From Globisporangium splendens (taxonomy: Eukaryota > Oomycota > Peronosporomycetes > Pythiales > Pythiaceae): a DNA stretch of 64,000 nucleotides. Shown piece after piece: positions 1 through 10,395 of this stretch. The stretch spans positions 213,295-277,294 of the forward strand of contig VFIW01000064.1 in assembly GCA_006386115.1 (NCBI GenBank), given 5' to 3'. The stretch's first letter is position 1. Each line of letters opens with the position of its first letter. The translations under genes and the position numbers were made by a program. Below the pieces are notes generated by a model. That model saw only the letters and a list, made by a program, of their open reading frames with translations, did no database searches and was not told the DNA's origin.

Positions 1-1445
1 CGGATAACGATGTGCGCCAACGTGGTCTCGTCGATATTTTCGAGAATCGCGTCCATTTCCTCACGGGTGCATGTCAACTGCCGTTGCTGTTCTCGTCGCA
101 CGTTGCAGTTGATCTGCACTAGCGAACACGCTGATTTGTGACTGAACCATGGTCGTGCGGTGAGTGCGCACTCGGCAGGCGTGGTCTGGAGCTCGCCGCG
201 CAAGTGCAACGTGAGCACAACGATTCCCCAGAGCGCAAAGAGTACATGAGCCACTTTGGTCACTGTATGGTCGAGCACTGGAAGTGGCACCGCCGTCACC
301 GGAATCGAGCTCGTGGTCAATGTTGAGGACATGTGTCGTGCTCTGCGCAACATCGTTTGGCTGAACTTCCTGGAGAAGAAGGGAATAACCTGCGTCTTTC
401 AGCGCGCTGAAAACGACGCCGACGCATCTCGATCGGCCGCTACGGAGAATTGATCGCTTGCAGTCGTCGTGACCTGGACCTTTCTGTTGGTTTTCCGCAG
501 CAGCGACTTGGCATTCTGCACCGCCACCAAGAGCGAGACGGAGAAGAACATGCGCGAGACGAGGTCGCCCCAGGAGCTCACAAAGAGCAGCTTGAACTCA
601 TTCATCATGTTGATGAGCCAGAAATCGTCGTACAGGTGCTGCACCACGAGCGAGGACCAGCTGTTGACGACGATGATCCCGACGTAGAACCGGTTGAGGA
701 GCACGCGCGGGACGTACAGACTCATGCGGTACGCCTGGATGGACTGCAACACAGACTCGACGAGCTCGCGCAGGATGAACAGCAGCGTAAAGTGCTTGCC
801 CTCGATGCCGAACATGCCCCGACGACTGAATACTTTGATCCAGAGCGCATCGAGCGTCGCGAAGGCGTGAATGACACTGCGTAGCCAGGCGTACTTGTAG
901 ATCACACCTCCGCGAGCGTCCTGATGGCAGCTGCTCGTGGTCTTGATGCGCCAACCCGGTCTTCCAAATGCGAGCCGACGATGCAGCAACGAGCTGAGCA
1001 GCATGCGCATCAAGAAGAATGCGTGGCCCGCAGCGATTGCACCGTGACAGACCGCGACAATGGGCATGTCCCGGAGCGGCATCGACACGCGGTGGGTCTC
1101 CAAGTTGATGGCCATGTACGTGAGCGGGAGCTTCCAGTAGCAGTACGCGGCGACGCCAAAGTAGCCCAGACACATCGCATGAAGCGCGGTGAAGATCAGC
1201 CACCAGATGCGGAACTGGAGCTGCGAGACGCTCACCGAGAATGCGTTGCGTCGTGCCGCGTTGCTGCGGCCCGACTTGGTGCGCGTCAGGACGCGTGGGA
1301 ACACGTCGCCCCGCGGCGAACGCAGAGACGAAGGCCGCATCGCTGACACCGTCATAGTTGTCTGCCTTGTATAGAGCTCTTCGCGGCGAAAACGAGGAGC
1401 TACAGATGGGGGAATGCGATGGTAACTGCGCCGTTCGCCATCCAT
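1..1445 (-). CDS. Oomycete multi-pass membrane / LRR-family protein, 3' end cut by window edge
   Basis: The first ATG in frame is at 1445; the open frame extends further upstream only through a TTG codon. The N-terminal ~340 residues hold several hydrophobic segments (for example near WWLIFTALHAMCLGYFGVAA and FVVNS/FVSSWGDLVSRMFF), so the protein is probably a polytopic membrane protein. The frame meets a TGA at 399-401, but the same frame is open again from 389 to the window edge, with content typical of a Phytophthora family I recall: a hydrophobic helix, then a Cys-rich RPWFSHKSACSL-type segment that precedes leucine-rich repeats. A 54-nt GT-AG intron at 390-443 with both junctions in phase 0 removes the stop. 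Function is unknown. The LRR part should lie outside the window. Confident of a gene; moderate on intron and family. Confidence 0.65.
390..443 (-). other. Candidate intron in the membrane/LRR-family gene
   Basis: Reading on the minus strand, the donor is GTAGCG at 443 and the acceptor is GACGCAG ending at 390. The length is 54 nt, both sites are phase 0, and the segment contains the only in-frame stop (TGA, 401-399). It is slightly shorter than usual oomycete introns. A true nonsense mutation is the alternative. Confidence 0.5.
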
Positions 1446-1663
1446 TTCTAATCTTACCGCAGTCTCAAATATAGCGGAAACCAAGGCGAGGTGCAAGTAA
1501 ACACCACGCTAGTCAGCATGATGATCAACACAGCTCGCACACTTGTTCGTATTCATACATTTCATTTAGTTGGTTCATACTTTTAAAAGGTCCTCGCACA
1601 TTCACACACTTTGACACACAAAAACTGTTTTCTTGGGGGCGTTGCGTTGGTCACTCAGCAAAG

Positions 1664-2323
1664 TCAGCGACGCAGCGTGTCGTCGTGGCGGTGGAGGCGT
1701 TCGTGGTACAAGAGCGGCAGCGGCTCTCGTGGCATCGGGATGTCGTCAAAGCAACATGGGTCGTCGTGCGGGGGCGACGCGAAGAGCGTGAGCAGCGTGG
1801 CCACGTCTTCGTCGCGTAATGGCGTCGGGGTCGCCAGTGGTTCGTACAGCAGGTCGCTGCTGTTGTTGTTATTCGAATGCAGCGAGAGCGCCGCGAGGTG
1901 CTCGCCGCCGTCGTAAGGCTGCATTGCCGGTTCCGGCTCAGGTTCTTCTTCCAATGCAGCGGTAGCGGCGGACCGCATCGCCTCCTGCTTCTGCAGCCGC
2001 TTGCGCTGGTCGAGACGGCGCTGGTTGCGGTTGGCGTTCTCGCGGTGGAGCGCGCAGAACGTGTGCAGTCCGCCCGTGCGCTTGACGGCGCGCGGGTTGG
2101 AGCACTTCTTGTTGGCGTACCGGCAGTGCAGCTGCGACGGCGCGCACGTCACGTTGCGCGTGGACGCCGCCCTGCGCGGCGACTTGCTGGACGCCATCGG
2201 CAGTGGCGACGACGACGATCTTTGGCGCATGGGCGGGTGCATTGAAGTTGCTGCTGGCTGGAGAGGGTACTGGGCGTTGTCGGCGGTCATGATGGTCAGC
2301 GTGGGTTCGTGGACAAACCACAT
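1664..2323 (-). CDS. Oomycete-specific small protein with a C-x6-C-x15-C-x2-H motif
   Basis: The frame gives 219 residues from the ATG at 2323; a second ATG at 2290 would give 208. Residues 60-110 form a conserved-looking core: C67, C74, C90 and H93 lie in a C-x6-C-x15-C-x2-H arrangement within a very basic stretch (KKCSNPRAVKR, then NRNQRRLDQRKR). This suggests a zinc-bound fold touching nucleic acid, but that is inference. I recall similar short proteins only from oomycetes. The C-terminal half is acidic and low-complexity, with a run of Asn. A pyrimidine-rich initiator-like CCATTCCC lies about 30 nt upstream. No close named family is recognised. Confidence 0.6.
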   Translation of the reverse strand: MWFVHEPTLTIMTADNAQYPLQPAATSMHPPMRQRSSSSPLPMASSKSPRRAASTRNVTCAPSQLHCRYANKKCSNPRAVKRTGGLHTFCALHRENANRNQRRLDQRKRLQKQEAMRSAATAALEEEPEPEPAMQPYDGGEHLAALSLHSNNNNSSDLLYEPLATPTPLRDEDVATLLTLFASPPHDDPCCFDDIPMPREPLPLLYHERLHRHDDTLRR

Positions 2324-3589
2324 CGACGTTGGGCTCGGGAAGCAAAAAGGGGAATGGGCGCGTCCATTTCGATGGCATTGCGCACTTCAACGGCAACTGC
2401 CATGCGTATCATTAATAGCGTTTGTGCTGAATTTCGTAGGTACACTTTGCTTCAACCGCGCCGCTTGGTCCGCAATGACCAATTTGGCCACTTGATACAA
2501 ACACGTTGCGAAAATTTACAGAAATCAAGTGGGGGGCGGAATATGTACTGTAGACAGCAATAGTATCCACGCGGTTGAACCTTGCAAATATAATATTCTC
2601 GGAGATGTGCACTACGATGACGTCAAAATGTGCTGCACAAAATCCTGTATGAACGGATGAGGTAGTTTTGGCTGGTGAATGTTATTGTGTAGTTCAAAAA
2701 TTGGACCACTTGATTGTGGGAGGGCAAAATGCAACTTGATTGATTGGAATGGTCGAACCACTTGATTGACACGATTTTTTGGTTGTCAGCGTCGTCCACA
2801 CTGTTAGAAGGGACCAAATAGGTCGGACAATCGAATTTTCGTATCGGATCTTAGACTGCTCGGTTTGTTGCTCCTCCCCCTGAGTTGGCGATTCGCTAGG
2901 GCCATCGGTTTTGTTGTGACGAGCGCCGTCATGTTCCGAACAAAAGGATGCGCTTGCTTTGTCTGATTTCGATCTTCAGCTTTCAAGCGGGCGGTCTCTG
3001 TGACGTGGAGATCCTTCACAGCTCAGTAGGGAATTGCGGATTGGTTGTGCGGATCTGGCTTATGCAAGGTACTTGGAGCGTGAGCGCAACAAATTGGCCA
3101 ATTACACACTGCGAGCTGGGGACAACGTACCGAGTGCGTGCTTTAGGGATGCCTCATAATACAGCATGGCAGGTGTCGTAAAGCGCCATTGAGAGAAGAT
3201 TAATGCGAGCCAAGTGCCAAGTGCAAAATGGAGAGAGGTGGTGACGGAGCACTGAAAGGCATAAACTAGACAAAATATCAGAGGTACCAGTAAATCAAGT
3301 GACAACACGACACCAATTAATAGTATCACTGCCATTATAATTGATAATTATCCATTTGTACATGTGCACTTATTTAAAGAGGCACGAGCTTCGACTTGAC
3401 ACAAAGCCAGCGAATTAGTCAGCATGTAAAGACGCGGAGCGCTTCGCCAGCGCCATCTGGATGGCTGCTTCATAGCGGCAGCCCCATCCAAAAGCACCCA
3501 GGCGCCGTATAGAGTGTGTCTGCCAGCACCGCGCGCCATTTCCCGTTCAGATCGGAATCCGCCGCGTCCCGCAAAGACTCAAGTAAAAA
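2324..3589. other. Intergenic stretch, no gene seen
   Basis: Apart from the 5' leader of the minus-strand gene ending at 2323, I see only AT-rich sequence and short unsupported frames. The phrase CCACTTGATTG recurs at about 2707 and 2758, which may be a degraded repeat. Confidence 0.5.
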
Positions 3590-3985
3590 ATGGCGCGCAT
3601 CCTCGCATCGCTGACATTTCTCGCTGTGTGCGCCGTCAACATAGTGGCCGCGCAAGACGCCGCTGCGCTGGCTGCGGCCGCAAACGCGGCGGCGGCTGTG
3701 AGATCCAACGACACGTCGAGCGACGTCGCCAGCGCTGTCGCGGCGGCCACCTCCGCGACGGAATCGCTCGCTGCCGCGGTCTCCGACAGCGTCTCCAAGG
3801 TCACGACGACCGACGTCGTCAAGGTCGCCGAGTCTACCCCCACACCTGCTGCGAAAGCGGCGGCTTCAAGTCCGTCTCCGAGCCCGACTCCGACCACGTC
3901 TGTTGCAAGCTCTTCGCGTTTTGCCTCTGGTTTCACTGTCGTCGCGATCTCGGCCGTTGCAGGCTTGGCGCTGAACGCGATCTAG
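3590..3985 (+). CDS. Secreted Ala/Ser/Thr-rich protein, possible GPI anchor
   Basis: The 131-residue product starts with a clear signal peptide (MARILASLTFLAVCAVNIVAA, cleavage probably before Gln-Asp at about residue 22). The mature part is almost entirely Ala, Ser, Thr, Val and Asp, followed by a Ser/Pro/Thr tract that looks like a mucin-type O-glycosylated stalk. The last ~17 residues are hydrophobic (FTVVAISAVAGLALNAI) after a small-residue region, which fits a GPI-attachment signal or a tail anchor. There are no cysteines after the signal peptide. It resembles cell-surface or wall proteins of oomycetes in composition only; no function can be assigned. It stands alone on the plus strand between minus-strand genes. 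Composition alone could also produce such a frame by chance in GC-rich DNA, but signal and anchor at the right ends argue for a gene. Confidence 0.6.
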   Translation: MARILASLTFLAVCAVNIVAAQDAAALAAAANAAAAVRSNDTSSDVASAVAAATSATESLAAAVSDSVSKVTTTDVVKVAESTPTPAAKAAASSPSPSPTPTTSVASSSRFASGFTVVAISAVAGLALNAI

Positions 3986-4164
3986 AGAGAAGCGAGTCGA
4001 CGCATGTCCGTTGTTTATATATTCGTGCTGTACGTTTGGTTGTTATGGATAAATACCGTGAAAATGTATACGAAGCAAGACAATCGGTCTGTCTACGTTG
4101 CATTTATATTTACGTCAAAATGGCGCTTTTCGCCACCATGCGTGCTGTTTCACCACTCTCCGTC

Positions 4165-6803
4165 TCACTTTTTCGCGAAGAAGTCGTGGATTGACTTTTG
4201 CTGCATGCTCTTCCCTGCTCCATCTCGTTGTGCAGGCGACAGAAGCTTCGGTTCCAGCGGCAGACCTTCATCCTGACTGCCCCGTTGCTTTGGCGAATCT
4301 GCAGCCGCTCGCGTGGGAGACGGCGCCTTGCGCTTCATAGGCGACGTCCTCGCATTCTCATCTTGTCTCGTGACGTCACGCGGTGGAGACTCCACTGTGA
4401 GATCATTAGCAGACGCCGAAGCAGAAGACGCTTGGCCCGCCTCATCCATTCGCGGCCGCCGGTCTCGACCTGCAAGCTTGTGGCGCAAAAAATCTCGCGC
4501 CAGCGCCAGTACACTCGGACGCGGGATGCGTCCTCGCATGGCGCTGTTTCGCAGCGCATTCGCGCGATTCCTCAGGATCGTGTCCAGATTCAGCAAGAAC
4601 TCGGCTATCAACACGGGCACGACGCGCTTTTCGCTCTCGCCTGTGATGCTTTGGAACAATTGCAGCAACTCGGTGATCTTGTCATGCAGTTCCTGGTCGC
4701 GGTCAAAGAGCACGTACACGAGCTCCCGCCTTGCGAACGACGCGGCGAGCCACTGAATGAGAAACTTGAGCTCCGCATCGCCGCGAAACACGCCGCAGCC
4801 CCAGTTCCCCGTCGCCACGGGCCAACGTGCCGACACTTGCTCCGGGTACGCGAAGCCAACGAACGCTTTCACGAGATCGCGCCAAATGTGAACACTCGTG
4901 TACTGACGACCGACCGCTGCACTCCCGTAATTGACGGCATCGATGCCCACGATCACACACTTCCGTCGTTTTGTGTTGGTTCCTTGCGCGTCTGCCGGCA
5001 TGGACTCGAATTCAGTCTGGTCGCTGTAATTGCCTCCAAACTCAAACGTGTCGCCATACCCTTTGTACGAGGAGTAGCGCTCTGTGCCGTGAATCACAAA
5101 CGACTCGTTTGGTTCGAGCTTGGCAAACACGAGGCACGCAATGAAGAGCTCTGGAGATAGCAGGAAGCGAATCTCTTCTTGCACGCACCCGGTGCCAAAC
5201 ACGCCACCACCAGCAAACTTGTTGGCAAAGTCAATCTGTAGATGCTCGTCCAGATCTTCAATGAGACGATTCGATTCACATCGGACGCCGCCCATTACGA
5301 GTGGCTCTGCAGCCGGATCAACCGACACAGTCAGAGCGCGCAGTAGATCGTGTGGCGCCATGTCGAATGGTTTCTTGGTAGTCTCTGGCAACGACACAGC
5401 GACGCGCGTGAACGTAATCACTTCTTCTTGCAGTTGTTGGCGCCCGATGTTCGCATCAATAGCAAGCGGAACAACGCGAAGGAAATACTGAAGCACAGTG
5501 CGGATCTTCTGCGCTTTGAGGTCGACGACGCGACTTGTCGAAGACGCGGAATACATTCGTTGCATCGTGAAGAACGGGAAATCCACTTCCTCGTCGTCTT
5601 CGCCCTCCGTGTTGGGTAGCTCTTCGCTGTCTTGCGACAGCTTTGCTGTTTGTTTCTTGACCACTCTGGTTTGAGACGGGAACACGCAAAAGAAGCATGC
5701 GGACACCAACGCCAACGCCTCGAGTTTCGTGAACGAGCAGCTTTGAGTGAGCAGTTTTGCATGAGAGTCAGGTCCCTGCGGATCGCGAAATGCCGCCAAC
5801 AAGGCAGGCTGCTTGGCAAATATCGTTGACAAGTTTAGCACGAGCCGCACCATCTCCGGAAGGAGTTTGCTGAAGAAAACTTCACGTTGATCTTTGGTCA
5901 ACAGCTAATTCGCAAAGCAGGACAACGATAAGTCAATGATAATCTCATGCATGTCGAAACGACCAGCATTGGGCATTTATAAAGTGCGTACCCCATGAAG
6001 TGCCTTCTCAAGACAGTTTAACTGAATACGATCTTCCATTCCTGAAATGCTAAACACAAAGAAAAACGACCCATAGTCATGTAAACCAAACGCGCTCGTC
6101 AGAGTCGTCACTGAGAGCTAGTGACTTACCTTTTAATGACGACCGAGAGCTCGCGCGGGTTCCGCATCGGCAGGTTCAAATACGCTACGTAGTATGGCCA
6201 CAACGGCACTCGATCTCGCCAGAGATTTGTAGGCGAACATGGTAACTTCATCGGCAACCGCGGCGCTAAAGTCGGAGTCGATGATGCTGCATCACCACTT
6301 GGTGGTGGTGTATCCCCTCGCATGGTCACATCACTGTCCACGACTTCCATGGCCACAGGCACATTGTCCCCATCATCACCACCGCTTTCGAAATCCATGG
6401 GGTACGAGATCAGACTCTGCAGTGGAATTGGTCCATGACGCGGCTTTGGCGGCGGCGCAAAGAGCGCGAAGGCGTCGGGATCGATCCACTCCTGCGTGCG
6501 CAGCATCTCGCTCGCCCAGAGCTCTGTCACGGGCACAAACGCGATAGCTGATGGTGCCGACCGCCGTGGCTTCAAGTGCGCATCCACCCAGTAGTCTGTA
6601 ATCGCATACACCACCACAGTGCCATTGCTGTCACCAGGAGACTCCGCAGTCGTCGAGTACACGTGCCCGTGGGCCGCGACGATCGCAGCCGCCAGCTCTG
6701 CGCGCGCGGCGGCAGACACGCCGTGGAAGTGGAACCACTTGCCGCTCAGCGAGAACGCGCTCTTGCGGCGCTTGGGGCCGCTGTCGTTATTCGCGCGGTG
6801 CAT
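4165..6803 (-). CDS. PARG: BRCT-like domain fused to poly(ADP-ribose) glycohydrolase, C-terminal PIP box; three exons
   Basis: Exons run 6803-6130, 6049-5992 and 5904-4165, predicting 823 residues. Residues ~12-110 look like a BRCT domain: a basic KRRK start, SGKWFHFHGVS, a helix ending AAHGHVYST, and the FVPVTELWASEML segment with the conserved Trp. A Pro-rich linker leads to an LPCSP motif typical of PARG starts. The catalytic signature GGGVFGTGCVQEE is in exon 3, with Q486, E487 and E488; the conserved ATGNWGCGVFRGD segment follows. PARG cleaves poly(ADP-ribose) chains, mainly in the nucleus. The protein ends QQKSIHDFFAKK, matching the PCNA-interacting peptide Q-x-x-I-x-x-F-F. Both introns are GT-AG and restore one continuous frame. 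BRCT and PIP elements suggest targeting to DNA damage or replication sites. PARG assignment is strong, fusion fairly strong. Confidence 0.88.
5905..5991 (-). other. Intron 2 of the BRCT-PARG gene
   Basis: Donor GTACGC at 5991 and acceptor GCGAATTAG ending at 5905, 87 nt, phase 0. It contains in-frame stops and joins exon 2 to the start of the long PARG frame, whose apparent first codon is a TTG rather than an ATG. Confidence 0.75.
6050..6129 (-). other. Intron 1 of the BRCT-PARG gene
   Basis: The donor on the minus strand is AAAAG|GTAAGT, a near-perfect consensus at 6130/6129. The acceptor is GTGTTTAG ending at 6050. Length is 80 nt. Using the next AG (6 nt downstream) would bring in an in-frame stop, so this acceptor is preferred. 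Confidence 0.8.
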
Positions 6804-7131
6804 GCCTGGAGCTCTTCTCTTGATGCTTCACGATGGAATTATGGGTACTTTGCGAGAGTGTGGATGGGCTTTCCAGTAATTACGAATTACCTGCATGAAT
6901 GCATTTGTGAATAATTTGTATTGTGCATCTATTTTGGAAATATTGGAAAACCCAACTGTCACGTTCTTTCTCGCTGTACAAAAACAAGTCTTTTCGCTTT
7001 GTACCCATGTCACCATTGCTCTTGCACGCCAACCTTCAGCTCATGAGTTCACTGTCAGTGTATTTTCATGTTGTCGTCATTAAAATTACCAGCAGGTCAC
7101 ATCTCTAGTGCCAGCTTCCACACACACATAA

Positions 7132-8696
7132 CTAGGACGCCTTAAGCAGCACGGGGCTAACAGCGAGGGTTTCCCACCGGACTGCGAGAAACACGAGCTC
7201 CGCGAGCCACGCGCGCGCATGGGCCTCATGGACGTACGAGAGCGCGCCGCCGAACTCGGTCATCGTCTCCATGACCTCGTTGCCATTGGGACCCGACCTC
7301 CGAATCGGCTCAAAGCGCATCCAGTAAAAGATATCGCACCACACCTCGTCGTGGATGAGCAGCTTCTTGACCAAGGGCGAGTCGATCGTTTTCATGATCA
7401 CAACCTCGCTGCCTTCGAAATCGTGCACTCGGAGCAGCATGTACACTGTGCGCAGTGTGGCAGCAGGCTCCCCGACATATGTGCGCCGGTCGATGATCAA
7501 AACATTCTCCGAGATCTGCTGCAGGGCTCGGATGTCGCATCTCAACCCCGGGGGTAGAAGCCGTGCGATTCGCGTGCTGTCCGTGACGCAATTCCACATC
7601 ACGCGCGCCAAATCAGCAGGAAGAGTGTTGGCGATTCGCTTTGTCACCAGAAACGTGATTGACGCACCGACCTGGGATCTCGCATCGCTCCAGCCAAAAA
7701 CTTTGCCTCCGGACGAATGTTTATCCCGTAGCGAATGGTCGTAGCGCGCATTGCGACACTGCCGCAGCACTTGGTCAGCAAACACTCGGACTTCCTCCTG
7801 CGTGAGCGGCGTAAACCCGATCAGCGTATGCAACTGAAGATGGAGCTCGCCGTCGTCGCTGTCGTCGCTATGGTGTGGCGTGCTGTCTTTCTTGTCAAAA
7901 TCTAAAAGCAGGTGTTGCATGGCGCTGTTAAATAGATCGCGTTCGTGGAGCTGTCTCGCGAGCGCGGCATTCTCGGCGCGCAATTGCTCAATGAGCTCAG
8001 TGAGGCTCACAAACTCATCCTGCTGGATCGATAGTGGCGTTACCAGCGAGGTAGACGCAGGATCATCTGTGAGGACCTCGTCTTGTGCGTTTGCCTTGCG
8101 GTTCGGACTAAAAGAGTTTCCGGTTCGATGGATTCCTGGTGCCAGACCAGAACGCCGCACCAGCAGTTCGCGCTTCTTGGCTTCCAGCTCCTCGACGACC
8201 TTTTTCATATCCTTGAGCGATTCCTAGAGCAACGGCATAGAGAATGCATTTGTGAGTCGTGTAGCCATCGCGACGAAAAAGATACGCAGCGAGTGAAGCA
8301 CTCCGTTGTGCGTTTCGATTGAGTGTGTGCCACATGAGGCTTTGAATCTGGGTACAAAGTCGTGGTCTCTCCACAGAACGAGGAGCTCTTTTCATTTCGT
8401 GCAGCGAAAACGTGGATAGAGCAACGTACCCGTTTGGACAAGCTGCGCAGTCGGTCGCGCTCATTGCGCCGCAGTTTCTTGAGCTGCGCCTCGTTCAGCA
8501 GATGGACGTCTTTCACAGTGGCGGCGTCCTCCATTGGGGTTGGCAGCGGAAGATCGTTACGTAGAAGAGCGTCGGTTGAGGCCTGTGAGCTCACTCCCGC
8601 ATCTCTTGTTGACCGTCGCAGGCGCAGAAATGCGGAGAGCGAGAGGCTCGTGTGGCGCGGAGAGAAGCACGTCGGACCTGAGTGAGAACGGAACAA
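7132..8696 (-). CDS. bZIP-like / START-like oomycete protein, two exons
   Basis: Exon 1 (8696-8430) ends in a basic segment, LKKLRRNERDRLRSLSKR. Exon 2 (8223-7132) opens with ESLKDMKKVVEELEAKKREL, a leucine/charged heptad pattern, so the intron falls exactly between a basic region and a coiled coil. A second coiled stretch (TELIEQLRAENAALARQL) follows. The remaining ~220 residues resemble the START-like domain that oomycetes often place behind a bZIP (FGWSDAR, VMWNCVTD, WCDIFYWMRFEP). The total is 452 residues from the ATG at 8696, or 398 from the ATG at 8534. It is probably a nuclear regulator with a ligand-binding-like domain, but neither activity is shown by the sequence. The basic region does not fit the canonical N-x7-R spacing, so DNA binding is uncertain. 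Confidence 0.65.
8224..8429 (-). other. Intron of the bZIP-like gene
   Basis: Donor GTACGT after an AAACGG codon pair at 8430, acceptor TTGCTCTAG ending at 8224, phase 0, 206 nt. It is longer than most oomycete introns but joins two coding segments that make one coherent protein. Confidence 0.65.
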
Positions 8697-9667
8697 TAAT
8701 CAGCTCTGTTGCGCCAGCCGAGCGTCGAACGATCGCACCAACGGCGTAATCTTATGCGCTCAATATGACGAGCGTTCATTGGTTGGGAGGTATAGACTTT
8801 GCTCGTTGTTCGCGCCAATTTAGTACCGTTTATGATCACTAAATCCTTTTATAGATGTTAAATGCCCTGTTACAATAGTGAGAATACACATTGGATAACC
8901 TCTTATATCTAATAGTACGATGCATGAAGAGCAAGGGGACCTGATACAGGTGCGTGTGGCACATCTTGCGAACCTGGCGAGAGAGGAGCACTCGCTGAAC
9001 CCAACTGACCACAAACGACATGCCTAACAGACCTTTTGTATGTCATAAGCAAACTTCCATATAGCATACCTGCCACATCTGCATTGCCAAGCTGTTTTGG
9101 CCAATTGCCTCACGACCTGTTTGACTCACCAAGAGTCCAGGGCTAAACTTTTGAGTTAAGAATAAACTTGATTTCAGTGTACTCTAGGTTCAGGGTTAAA
9201 ATAGTCGAAGTGGTCAGCTGCACCAATTCCGCAGCCAATCAAAATACGATATGCATCAGTAGTTTGAACACGTTTTCGCACCACAGAGGGTCAATTCGGA
9301 TCGCCTGGCTTGGCAAAGCAGGGTTGAGCGCAGTGCAAATATTCGCAACATGGACAAGAACAGCAATATCTTGCAAGGACTTCCCCAGCTAGGGTGGAAA
9401 AAGAAATACCCGCGTGCAAAAGTCTCAGTGTATATGTATTATGATCCTTCTGTCTTTGCAACGTCAACGGCGTGCGCCAAGTCCGCAGCGACTAGGAGCT
9501 GGTCGCTTACAGAAAGCACATCGATGCCACCAACGCGACGTTTGCTTCAGCCGTGGTATTGCCAACTCCTCCACACACTGCGCCACTGCCGACCTCTCCA
9601 CTGCTGCCTTACAGTATCGCTAACCATTCCTACCGCGCTTGTGGTACTACCGTTTGTTTCTTCTTGT
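8697..9667. other. Intergenic stretch, no gene seen
   Basis: This lies between the bZIP-like gene and LTR A. Short frames at 8839-9021 and 9350-9799 have no recognisable content and atypical composition. I see no RNA gene and no convincing repeat. Confidence 0.45.
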
Positions 9668-10319
9668 TGTAATGGGCGCTGTTCACAACAGTCCCTCAAA
9701 CACGGCACACACGCTTGTGCGACGAGGAAGCGATTCTCCCGACTTGGAGGGAGAGAAGAACGACTTGAGTACTTGGTGGTAAAATTGCAACTGAATTGAA
9801 AAGGTTGTGGTTCCTGTCGCTACTGACGAATGAACCCCAAGGGATCCTACACGTTTTATAACTAAACCTAAACATGCACAATAAAACCTATGAATCTGAT
9901 ATATAAAACCTTGGGTACACTAAGGTTGAACCTAGGGGACAGTCCAATAACTTGAACTTGAAGTCCTGTGGAAAATTCCCTGCAAAGTGAATGGCTCGCG
10001 CCACTCACTTCAGGTGGCAGAGACACGTCGGTCTCATCACCAGTGCAGTTTCCCAAGTAGGAACCACCACTCAGTACTTGATTAGTACATGGATGTCATC
10101 ACTCTGTACTGATTAGTACATGTGAACAACATTGTGCACTGATCAGCACAGAGAGCGCTCGTGACGTCATGGGATGACGTCACATGTGCATGTGGGGACT
10201 GTCGTACCGTAATCCCTTTGTTATTTGTCTCTCCACAATGCACACTGAAGGTGGTGTGTGGCACACTAGATCTGGGAACAGATCCACCTTCATGTAATGG
10301 CTAGGTATAGCCCATTACA
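9668..10319 (-). repeat. LTR A (type II U3 and U5)
   Basis: 652 bp, reading on the minus strand from TGTAATGGGC at 10319 to GCGCCCATTACA at 9668, with TG...CA ends. The U3 begins with the TGTAATGG/CCATTACA hairpin and contains three copies of a GTACT-x-ATCAGTAC-like motif and two TGACGTCA sites. It shares its U3 type with LTR D. Confidence 0.88.
10162..10182. promoter_or_regulatory. Paired TGACGTCA sites in LTR A
   Basis: Two perfect TGACGTCA palindromes at 10162-10169 and 10175-10182, 13 bp apart start to start. The motif is the classic CRE/ATF-type bZIP binding site. Confidence 0.6.
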
Positions 10320-10378
10320 TCATCCCCTCCTTAAAGTCACAAGTACCTTGCGTACTTTTGCAGACCTTCCGGAGCAGT

Positions 10379-10393
10379 TCACTTTCCAATCGG
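10379..10393 (+). promoter_or_regulatory. Oomycete-type initiator before the antisense gene of element A
   Basis: TCACTTTC at 10379-10386 matches the oomycete initiator consensus YCAYTYYY, and CCAATCGG follows in the position of the flanking element. The predicted start base lies 15 nt before the ATG at 10396. The same arrangement and spacing occur in element B. Confidence 0.55.
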
Positions 10394-10395
10394 CC

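Noticed and set aside
450..884. 144-codon plus-strand frame
   Set aside because: Antisense shadow of the membrane-protein gene; composition and content show no coding signal of its own.
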